DNA of 5,115 nucleotides. It comes from an uncultured Chlorobiales bacterium. Lineage in GTDB: Bacteria; Bacteroidota; Chlorobiia; Chlorobiales; Thermochlorobacteraceae. Each line of letters opens with the position of its first letter. Positions within the stretch are counted from its first letter, which is position 1. Made by a program: the position numbers and the translations under genes. The notes below the pieces were generated by a model. That model saw only the letters and a list, made by a program, of their open reading frames with translations, was not told the DNA's origin and made no database searches. Below, piece after piece: positions 1-4,920 of the stretch. Location of the stretch: positions 1 through 5,115 of the forward strand of contig CALGMC010000223.1 in NCBI GenBank assembly GCA_937959145.1, in the 5' to 3' direction.

Positions 1-2
1 TT

Positions 3-248
3 TTCACGCACAATCGAGAACGCCCCAAGCCGCGTGAAAAATTGATAGCGCGCGAGTTGTTTATACTCGATGATGATGTAAAGATTTTGGTTGAAGTAAG
101 TTTCGGTCAAGAGTTGCGACCAGAAGCCGTCCCACCAATACGCATGGTTGAGATAAAAAATGATGGGTATTTGAAGGTTCATGTTCGAGAGGTTCCGAGC
201 ACCTTTGACGCGCACTTTGTCAAAATGCTTTTTGAAGGCGCGCCGTGA
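3..248 (+). CDS. Hypothetical protein, C-terminal fragment (5' end outside window)
   Basis: The reading frame is open from the left edge to a TGA at 246-248, giving the last 81 residues of a protein whose start lies outside the window. A TTG at 42 could also serve as a start, but the frame continues upstream without a stop, so a partial gene is the simpler reading. The segment has a basic stretch (RERPKPREK) followed by an acidic-hydrophobic alternation (LFILDDDVKILVEVSF, then MVEIKNDGYLKVHV) that looks like beta-strands, and it ends in FVKMLFEGAP. It has no membrane segment, no cysteine and no motif I can assign. The residue mix looks like real protein rather than random translation, but I do not recognise the family. 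The next gene on this strand is far downstream, so no operon partner is visible. Confidence 0.5.
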   Translation, partial: FTHNRERPKPREKLIARELFILDDDVKILVEVSFGQELRPEAVPPIRMVEIKNDGYLKVHVREVPSTFDAHFVKMLFEGAP

Positions 249-629
249 ATACCAGCGAAACCAAGCCGTGTAGAGCGAACTGCGCCGAACCGTGAGCATA
301 GCAGATTTGAGACTTGGTGAAGCAAGCCTATTGAAGCGTCGCCAAATAAAGCGAGCCTGCAATAGGCGTCAAATTTCTTGCAAGATAAAAAATGCGCATA
401 GCAGTTGAGGGCGGAATGATTGAAAATCGAGAAGATGCAGGAGCGGCAAGTGCAATTCAAATCCCTGCGTTCAGTAGAGAAGTGAGAACCCAAAAAGAAG
501 AAGCGCGTCGTTTTCGCGAACACTGGGAAGGATAGTTTTTATGGATTCAGATATTGTTTTCTTCAACAAGCGGCACGAGCGACATTGAATAAGAACCGTC
601 CACTTTGAAGATTTAACCCGAAAATAGAG
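249..629. other. Gene-poor region between the left-edge gene and the HxlR gene
   Basis: These 381 bases hold no confidently coding gene. I can see an 8-bp inverted repeat GCCTATTG (326-333) / CAATAGGC (360-367) with a 26-nt loop and no T-tract, so it is not a convincing terminator. The octamer CATAGCAG occurs twice, near 297 and 397. There is one small ORF (392-535, listed separately) and a 15-codon micro-ORF at 541-588. A short inverted repeat TTGTT/AACAA lies around 554-569. I see no tRNA, no recognised RNA family and no clear promoter. Confidence 0.5.
392..535 (+). CDS. Possible small hypothetical protein (47 aa)
   Basis: An ATG at 392 opens a 47-codon frame ending in TAG at 533-535. The product is charged and soluble-looking: an N-terminal MRIAVEGG stretch, a short apolar part (AGAASAIQIPAF) and a basic/acidic C-terminal helix-like tail (REVRTQKEEARRFREHWEG). 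An in-frame TAA at 386-388 precedes it, so it is not the tail of a longer frame. The internal ATG at 416 has a better purine-rich upstream sequence (GAGGGCGG) and would give 39 residues. I recognise no family. It could be a genuine small protein, a decayed remnant of a larger gene, or a chance frame; its composition is plausible but its length gives little statistical support. Confidence 0.25.
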   Translation: MRIAVEGGMIENREDAGAASAIQIPAFSREVRTQKEEARRFREHWEG

Positions 630-965
630 ATGCCCAGATTCGAATTCCGAAATAAATTTTACAACAACCCTGTTGAACTGACGCTCGACGTGCTCGGAGG
701 AAGATGGAAAATGCCAATTTTGTGGCGTCTGAAATCGCGCACATGGCGATATGGCGAATTGAAAAAAGACTTGGGAAGAATCACCCATAAAATGCTTACC
801 GAACAACTGCGCGAATTAGAGCACGACGGACTCATTAGTCGTAAAGTTTATGGGGAAGTGCCGCCAAAGGTGGAATACGCCTTAACGAAGAAAGGAAAAA
901 CGACTATCCCTTTAATCAAAACCCTTCGCAAGTGGGGCGCAGATTTTCGAGAAGAAAAACTCTGA
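630..965 (+). CDS. HxlR-family winged helix-turn-helix transcriptional regulator
   Basis: This 111-residue protein is a full-length member of the HxlR (DUF24) family, small dimeric DNA-binding regulators of the MarR-like fold. Visible family marks are the LDVLGGRWKMPILWRL core (residues 19-34), the YGELKKDL turn, the recognition helix ITHKMLTEQLRELEHDGL (51-68), and the wing with the diagnostic VPPKVEYALTKKG (77-89), ending in the LRKWG segment. Many family members (YodB, HypR) sense quinones or oxidants through a conserved N-terminal cysteine just before the LxVLGG motif. This protein has no cysteine at all, so thiol sensing is unlikely and the signal is unknown. ATG 630 is the only ATG in frame after an upstream TGA at 606-608; its Shine-Dalgarno match is poor, with only GAG directly adjacent. 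The gene stands alone, with a hairpin 28 nt after its stop. The family call is secure but the target genes are not. Confidence 0.9.
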   Translation: MPRFEFRNKFYNNPVELTLDVLGGRWKMPILWRLKSRTWRYGELKKDLGRITHKMLTEQLRELEHDGLISRKVYGEVPPKVEYALTKKGKTTIPLIKTLRKWGADFREEKL

Positions 966-993
966 GACGAAACCCGTTGAGAAAAGACAGCGG

Positions 994-1029
994 CGGACGA
1001 TTTAGCCGATTACAAGAATAAATCGTCCG
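994..1029 (+). terminator. Perfect 11-bp hairpin after the HxlR gene, possible terminator
   Basis: CGGACGATTTA (994-1004) is perfectly complementary to TAAATCGTCCG (1019-1029), leaving a 14-nt loop. It starts 28 nt after the stop of the HxlR gene, where a terminator is expected. Only three T residues follow the stem (TTTCAG), so it is a weak intrinsic terminator at best. It could instead stabilise the 3' end of the message or be a protein-binding dyad. An 11-bp perfect stem at this distance is unlikely by chance in a window of this size. Confidence 0.5.
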
Positions 1030-1142
1030 TTTCAGCCAAACCCAATGACCGAAAAAGCCGATAATGACGTCGGCAGTCCCTTTGTGGTGCGTCAAGCTTT
1101 TCGTAAGTTACGGGCAGGAGCTGGCAAAAGCCGTTCCTTTTG

Positions 1143-1168
1143 TGAAGTAAAGGTTGTTTTGAAGTAAA
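1143..1168 (+). repeat. Direct repeat TGAAGTAAA x2 upstream of the MerR/B12 regulator
   Basis: The nonamer TGAAGTAAA occurs at 1143-1151 and again at 1160-1168, a 17-bp period, ending 17 nt before the start codon of the MerR-type regulator. The two copies sit in a T-rich context (TTTTG just before each). Placement just ahead of a DNA-binding regulator suggests an autoregulatory operator, but this is inference. The copies share the TGAA core with the repeat array at 2216-2259. Confidence 0.4.
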
Positions 1169-1172
1169 AATT

Positions 1173-1178
1173 GAGGAG
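1173..1178 (+). promoter_or_regulatory. Ribosome binding site that fixes the start at 1186
   Basis: GAGGAG lies 7 nt upstream of ATG 1186. A TTG at 1171 in the same frame would extend the protein by five residues, but this Shine-Dalgarno sequence overlaps it and MISQFFSTREL is a typical MerR start, so ATG 1186 is preferred. Confidence 0.85.
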
Positions 1179-1185
1179 TGCCATT

Positions 1186-2223
1186 ATGATTAGTCAATTC
1201 TTTTCAACGCGAGAACTTTCTGAGCTCTGCGCGGTCGGGGAAACCACCGTTAAACGATGGGCGAACATGGGGCTCATCAAGTATCATAAAACCATCGGAG
1301 GACATAGAAAGTTCAAACTCGATGATGTTTTAGACTTTATCGAGAAAAATCACATTCGCGTCTCATCGGAACAGCTAGAACGGCTACAAGTCCAAAAGCG
1401 CAACGCCGAGGCGATTGATTTGAACACGGAAATTCTACTCGTGCGCGGCGATGTGAGCGCGTTGGCAGATAAACTCACGGAGAACTTGCTTGAGTTCAAG
1501 AAAAATGAAGTCGAAGCCCTCCTGAGCAAAGCCATCGAGCGAATCCCCTCGTTTGCGGTGATATTCGACAACATGATTGCACCCGCGATGCACCGTGTTG
1601 GTAATATGTGGTGCGAAAAGAAACTCTCCATCAGTGATGAGCACATCATCACGAACATGATTGTGGAAGCGATTCTTCGCACGAAAGTGCGGTTTGAAAC
1701 CAGTCTGCGCGAAGAGCAAGAGCGAAATGTGTCTGCGCTTACGTTGCTCTACACCAATACGGAAGGCAATACACGAGAAGCCGCCACAACAGAAGTAAAT
1801 CCCAAAAAACATACGGTAATTGTTGCCACTTGCCCCGAATCGGAATTGCATGAAGTGCCGCTCTTGGGCGTGTCGCTGGTGTGCGAGTCGTTAGGGTTTC
1901 AGGTGCGCTACGTCGGTGCGTCGGTGCCGTTCAAAGATTTGGAATCAGCGGTGGAAGAGCATAAGCCGGAAATCGTGTGTATGTCAATTACCAACGCACG
2001 TTTGCACGCGCCCGTTTATCGGCGATACGAGCAGTTCCGCAAGTTTCTCGCCAAGCATCAAGTGAAATTCATCATTGGTGGACAGTTCATCGGTGAAACG
2101 AAGTCGCACCCGCTGCAAGCCGATTTTCGTGCGCGCAGTTGCAGCGATTTGGAGCGATACATTCGTGAGAATTACGATGTCGGAACGGTGTCGCAGGAGA
2201 TTGACCCGAAGTCAATGAATTGA
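1186..2223 (+). CDS. MerR-family regulator with cobalamin-binding domain, CarH/LitR-type photoreceptor
   Basis: This 345-residue protein has the architecture of CarH/LitR, cytoplasmic repressors that bind adenosylcobalamin, assemble on DNA in the dark and fall apart when light breaks the Co-C bond. Residues 5-55 form a MerR-type helix-turn-helix (STRELSELCAVGETTVKRW) and wing (GGHRKFKLDDVLDFI). Residues about 62-170 form the helical cap, with the W142-x9-E152-H153 motif that in CarH covers the adenosyl face of the cofactor. Residues about 209-330 form the Rossmann-like B12 fold: H222 in ESELHEV is the expected lower cobalt ligand, followed by S267 (CMSIT) and G298-G299 (FIIGGQF). Two oddities are a roughly 38-residue charged, low-complexity linker (about 171-208) between cap and B12 fold, and Pro225 where the ExHxxG motif has Gly. 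The gene lies 283 nt upstream of pscA on the same strand, which suggests control of photosynthesis genes. The closest alternative is a B12-binding MerR protein that senses cobalamin without light. Confidence 0.92.
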   Translation: MISQFFSTRELSELCAVGETTVKRWANMGLIKYHKTIGGHRKFKLDDVLDFIEKNHIRVSSEQLERLQVQKRNAEAIDLNTEILLVRGDVSALADKLTENLLEFKKNEVEALLSKAIERIPSFAVIFDNMIAPAMHRVGNMWCEKKLSISDEHIITNMIVEAILRTKVRFETSLREEQERNVSALTLLYTNTEGNTREAATTEVNPKKHTVIVATCPESELHEVPLLGVSLVCESLGFQVRYVGASVPFKDLESAVEEHKPEIVCMSITNARLHAPVYRRYEQFRKFLAKHQVKFIIGGQFIGETKSHPLQADFRARSCSDLERYIRENYDVGTVSQEIDPKSMN

Positions 2224-2259
2224 CGTGAATTCGTGAATTGACGTGAATTCGTGTCAATT
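2216..2259 (+). repeat. Phased TGAATT repeat array with tandem 18-bp unit, candidate operator
   Basis: An 18-bp unit, TGAATTGACGTGAATTCG, occurs twice in perfect tandem (2216-2233 and 2234-2251), and a degenerate continuation follows. The TGAATT core is found at 2216, 2226, 2234 and 2244, with TCAATT at 2254, so starts are spaced 10, 8, 10 and 10 bp, close to one helical turn. The array begins inside the last codons of the MerR/B12 gene and runs into the intergenic region before pscA. CarH is known to bind several head-to-tail repeats of about 11 bp, one DNA-binding domain per repeat, so the spacing suits the upstream gene's product. Binding by that protein is inference. The TTGACG inside each unit also resembles a -35 box, but I see no good -10 partner. 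Confidence 0.7.
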
Positions 2260-2263
2260 CGTG
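2232..2263 (+). promoter_or_regulatory. 32-bp imperfect dyad within the repeat array
   Basis: The dyad is centred on the palindrome GAATTC (2245-2250). Flanking arms GAATTGAC (2235-2242) and GTCAATTC (2253-2260) are perfect inverted copies, and C2232/G2263 also pair. The few mismatches lie between the central hexamer and the arms and just outside the arms. It could be a site for a dimeric regulator or a weak RNA hairpin at the 3' end of the upstream transcript; no T-tract follows, so it is not an intrinsic terminator. Confidence 0.55.
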
Positions 2264-2284
2264 CATATCGACCATATCGAGCAC
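2261..2284 (+). repeat. Direct repeat CATATCGA x2 bracketed by GTGC/GCAC
   Basis: CATATCGA occurs at 2264-2271 and 2273-2280, a 9-bp period. The pair is enclosed by complementary GTGC (2261-2264) and GCAC (2281-2284). It directly follows the TGAATT array and ends 19 nt before the proposed -35 box of pscA, so it is a second candidate protein-binding element. Confidence 0.45.
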
Positions 2285-2303
2285 GAAAAATGAATCTTGT
2301 TCT

Positions 2304-2332
2304 TTGTCAATCTGTCCATAAAGGCATAACAT
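2304..2332 (+). promoter_or_regulatory. Candidate sigma-70 promoter for pscA
   Basis: TTGTCA (2304-2309; 5 of 6 to TTGACA) and TAACAT (2327-2332; 4 of 6 to TATAAT) are separated by 17 bp. A start near 2339 would give a leader of about 168 nt before pscA. It is the best match I found in the intergenic region and lies just after the repeat elements, which would then occupy an upstream regulatory position. Matches of this quality can occur by chance. Confidence 0.4.
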
Positions 2333-2425
2333 AGGCTTGTAGTGAAGATGTATCGCTACCGCTGTAGAAGTTTATGACAGTGTTTCAATCTTGCTTTGTG
2401 AGGCGAGTTTGAAAAATCAGTAGTT

Positions 2426-2459
2426 CGTGTCGAGCGAAATGAACATTCAGAACGACACG
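2426..2459 (+). promoter_or_regulatory. Stem-loop in the pscA leader
   Basis: CGTGTCG (2426-2432) is complementary to CGACACG (2453-2459), a 7-bp perfect stem with a 20-nt loop that itself contains AATG/CATT arms. It ends 47 nt before the pscA start codon and leaves the Shine-Dalgarno sequence free. It matches no riboswitch family I recognise. It may stabilise the message or be a protein-binding dyad. Confidence 0.35.
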
Positions 2460-2494
2460 CTATCACCGTAGTCATCAAACGATAACATTGGATT

Positions 2495-2500
2495 AAGGAG
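2495..2500 (+). promoter_or_regulatory. Strong ribosome binding site of pscA
   Basis: AAGGAG sits 6 nt before ATG 2507, close to the ideal, as expected for an abundantly made membrane protein. It confirms the start. Confidence 0.9.
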
Positions 2501-2506
2501 AATACA

Positions 2507-4786
2507 ATGGCAGATCAAGAAAAACCCACGCCTTCGGGTGGAGAAGGCGGCGGCGCACCAAAGCGACCTCTACAAGCCGCGAAGTTGCAAGCCGCATCTA
2601 AAAAGCCTGCCGCGACGCAAGCCGCAGCCAAGGCTCCTGCGCCTGCCAAAGAAGGCGCGAAGACCGCATCTGTTCCCGCCAAACCCGTTGTAATGGAAGC
2701 AGATGTCGCCGATATGAAACGCTTCCTGCTCAAACGCACGGAAACCCGCACCACAAAGTGGTTCCAAGTGTTTGACGCAGATAAACTGACCGACGAACAA
2801 GTTTTCGGCGGACACCTCGCGCTCTTGGGCTGTCTGGGTATCGTGATGGGGATTTACTACATCTCGGGTATTCAAGTTTTTCCAAACGGCGCAGTAGGGT
2901 TCTACGACAACTGGTTCTATCTCACCATTAAGCCCCGAATGGTGTCGCTTGGCATCGATACTTACAGTCCTGAAACAGCCGACCTGATGGAAGCGGCGCG
3001 CAAACTCTTGTGGTGGGCGGGCATTCACTTCGCCGCAGGTGCGTTCCTCATCTACGGCGGATGGAAACACTGGACGAGCGACCTTTCAAACCCGCTTGCC
3101 TTCCTCTTCTTCTGGAATCGTGATGCCGCTGTTCCGGGCAACTTCCGCGACTTCCGCATTCTTGGAAGCATCATTCCCGGCGGCATTGGCGGACGCTCAG
3201 CGAAGAACTACTCCGAAGCCCTCGGCGCACATACGATTTACCAAGCGTTCCTCTTTCTTGCTTGGGGATTCGTCATGTGGTTTGCAATGGGCATCACACC
3301 AGAGCCCGACTTCCAAAAGATTAACAGCGAAGCCTTTATGTCATTCATCTGGGCGGCAGTGTTCTTTGCCTTAGGCTTTTACTGGTGGGCAAATCCGCCA
3401 CGTGCCGCAGAACACTTAAACGACGACTTGAAGGCAATCTTCTCCGTTCACCTCACCTCAATGGGTTATGTGAACATCGCGCTTGGCATTTTCGCCTTCA
3501 TCGCCTTTAAGCAAAATCAATTCTTCTATCAACAACTCAACGACCTCGTCTTCTACATTTACGGCGAGCCGTTCAACCGTGTCGGCTTTGACGCCAACGG
3601 CAACACCGACTTGACGAAGATTGAATATCCCGAATATCCCGCATATGCGATTCTGCCCAAGAACGGCGCAACCTTCGGTATGGCGCAAACCGTGATTAAC
3701 CTGCTGGCGTTCAATCACATCATTTGCGGATTCCTCTATGTCTTTGCAGGCGTCTTCCACGGCGGACAATATCTGCTCAAGATTCAAATGAGCGGGCTCT
3801 ATAATCAAATCAAGTCCAAGTGGATTGCGCTCGGACGCGATAAAGAGTTCCAAGTGAAATTCGTCGGCACCGTCATGGTGATGTGCTTTACGACGATGAT
3901 TTCCGTTTATGCTGTCATCTGCTGGAACTCGCTGTGCGAACTGAACATGATGGGCGCGAACATTACGATGAGTTTCTACTGGCTACGCCCGCTTCCAATG
4001 TGGCACTTTATGTTTGAAGACCCGTCAATCAACGACTGGTGCGCCTTGCACGCGATTACGGCAGGCTGGCTCTTTGCGTCAGTTGCGACCTCGCGTATCG
4101 CCTTCTTCGCGCATACCTCGCCACTGTGGGAAGATTTGGGCTTGAAGAAGAACTCGTTCTCATTCCCGTGCCTCGGTCCTGTTTATGGTGGCACGTGCGG
4201 CGTCTCGATTCAAGACCAACTGTGGTTCGCGATTCTCTGGTCGGTTAAGCCGCTCTCCGTCATTAACTGGTATATTGACGGCGGCTGGCTTGCCTCGATG
4301 AACTATGGAATGGCAGTCGCAGATTGCAACGCATGGGACGCGATTGCAGGCTTGAAACATCACTACACGGGCGGCGTCTTCTACTATATGTGGACGGAAA
4401 CGCAAGCCATTTGGGCAAGTTCGCACTTGACCGTCGTGCTCTTGATTGGACACTTGGTCTGGTTCATCAGTTTCGCCGTGTGGTTTAAGGATAGAGGCTC
4501 GCGCTTGGAAGGTGCGGATATTCAAACACGCACGATTCGTTGGCTCGGCAAAACCTTACTCGGACGCGATGTTAAGTTCCGCTTCCCTGTGCTGAACCTC
4601 TCTGACTCGAAGTTCGCAGGCACGGTGCTTTATTTCAGCGGAACCTTCATGCTCGTTTGGCTCTATATCGCCAATGGCTTCTACATGACCAACCAACCGG
4701 CACCACCGCCTGTCAGCCAAGCCGCAACGCAAAGCGGCGACCTGCTCGCGGAAGTCGTCGGCTACTTGCTCAAACTCATTGGATAA
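2507..4786 (+). CDS. pscA: Photosystem P840 reaction centre large subunit PscA
   Basis: PscA is the homodimeric core of the green sulfur bacterial type I reaction centre in the cytoplasmic membrane. It binds antenna bacteriochlorophylls, the P840 special pair, the electron-transfer chlorophylls and the bridging FX [4Fe-4S] cluster. The protein has 759 residues, slightly longer than the roughly 730 I recall for Chlorobaculum. Residues 1-62 are a disordered Ala/Lys/Pro-rich extension with three QAA blocks. Eleven membrane helices can be traced near 101-121, 165-186, 243-263, 277-295, 314-334, 393-419, 451-477, 512-536, 571-600, 634-660 and 704-725, the 6+5 plan of type I centres. FPCLGPVYGGTC (553-564) supplies C555 and C564; two copies in the dimer give four FX ligands. 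H649 in GHLVWFISF aligns with the P700 histidine region of PsaA (AHFVWAFSL) and is the likely P840 ligand. All key parts are intact, so the gene looks functional. An upstream B12-type regulator and repeat array suggest light or cobalamin control; pscB does not follow. Confidence 0.98.
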   Translation: MADQEKPTPSGGEGGGAPKRPLQAAKLQAASKKPAATQAAAKAPAPAKEGAKTASVPAKPVVMEADVADMKRFLLKRTETRTTKWFQVFDADKLTDEQVFGGHLALLGCLGIVMGIYYISGIQVFPNGAVGFYDNWFYLTIKPRMVSLGIDTYSPETADLMEAARKLLWWAGIHFAAGAFLIYGGWKHWTSDLSNPLAFLFFWNRDAAVPGNFRDFRILGSIIPGGIGGRSAKNYSEALGAHTIYQAFLFLAWGFVMWFAMGITPEPDFQKINSEAFMSFIWAAVFFALGFYWWANPPRAAEHLNDDLKAIFSVHLTSMGYVNIALGIFAFIAFKQNQFFYQQLNDLVFYIYGEPFNRVGFDANGNTDLTKIEYPEYPAYAILPKNGATFGMAQTVINLLAFNHIICGFLYVFAGVFHGGQYLLKIQMSGLYNQIKSKWIALGRDKEFQVKFVGTVMVMCFTTMISVYAVICWNSLCELNMMGANITMSFYWLRPLPMWHFMFEDPSINDWCALHAITAGWLFASVATSRIAFFAHTSPLWEDLGLKKNSFSFPCLGPVYGGTCGVSIQDQLWFAILWSVKPLSVINWYIDGGWLASMNYGMAVADCNAWDAIAGLKHHYTGGVFYYMWTETQAIWASSHLTVVLLIGHLVWFISFAVWFKDRGSRLEGADIQTRTIRWLGKTLLGRDVKFRFPVLNLSDSKFAGTVLYFSGTFMLVWLYIANGFYMTNQPAPPPVSQAATQSGDLLAEVVGYLLKLIG

Positions 4787-4793
4787 CCCAAAA

Positions 4794-4799
4794 AAGGAG
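4794..4799 (+). promoter_or_regulatory. Orphan Shine-Dalgarno sequence after pscA
   Basis: AAGGAG, identical to the pscA ribosome site, lies 7 nt after the pscA stop, but no ATG, GTG or TTG follows within normal distance before the terminator. It may be a relic of a gene once located directly after pscA (in Chlorobiaceae that gene is pscB), or a chance purine run. Confidence 0.35.
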
Positions 4800-4818
4800 C
4801 AACTCGGAAAACACGGAT

Positions 4819-4851
4819 AAGGGGGCTTGACAAAAGTCCCCTTTTTCTTTT
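4819..4851 (+). terminator. Strong rho-independent terminator of pscA
   Basis: A 10-bp stem, AAGGGGGCTT (4819-4828) with AAGTCCCCTT (4834-4843), contains one G-U pair and closes a 5-nt GACAA loop. It is followed by TTTCTTTT (4844-4851). It begins 32 nt after the pscA stop, so pscA appears to be transcribed without the downstream gene. Confidence 0.9.
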
Positions 4852-4856
4852 ATGCT
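4827..4856 (+). promoter_or_regulatory. Candidate promoter nested in the terminator, for pssA
   Basis: A perfect -35 box TTGACA (4827-4832) lies in the upper stem and loop of the pscA terminator. TATGCT (4851-4856; 4 of 6 to TATAAT) follows after 18 bp. A start near 4863 would leave about 58 nt before ATG 4921. This would let pssA start afresh immediately after pscA ends. Confidence 0.45.
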
Positions 4857-4920
4857 CGAATTTTTATGCCCGAAAAAACCACGTGAAAAATTCCTAAATT
4901 GCGTGTCTGAAAAACGCACT

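Noticed and set aside
1..40. 9-bp inverted repeat TTTTCACGC / GCGTGAAAA at the left edge
   Set aside because: It lies in an open reading frame, has a 22-nt loop, and a match of this length is expected about once by chance in a window this size.
326..367. 8-bp inverted repeat as a terminator of the left-edge gene
   Set aside because: The loop is 26 nt and no T-tract follows, so it lacks the features of an intrinsic terminator.
179..523. Reverse-strand 114-codon ORF in the gene-poor stretch
   Set aside because: The translation is rich in Cys, Phe, Arg and Ser without any pattern, overlaps the end of the left-edge gene, and looks like an antisense shadow.
1050..1135. Possible cobalamin riboswitch before the B12-type regulator, prompted by GGGCAGGAG near 1112
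   Set aside because: The conserved B12-box and the surrounding helices are not present; only short GC-rich hairpins (GCCGA/TCGGC at 1057-1074 and GGC/GCC at 1123-1132) can be drawn.
2087..2332. Reverse-strand ORF with the repeated peptide RIHVNS
   Set aside because: The peptide repeat is only the translation of the tandem 18-bp DNA units; the rest is antisense to the MerR/B12 gene and resembles no protein.
3039..3374. Alternative-frame ORFs inside pscA (also 4039-4248 on the + strand and several on the - strand)
   Set aside because: They lie wholly within the intact pscA frame, and their translations look like shifted membrane-protein codons.
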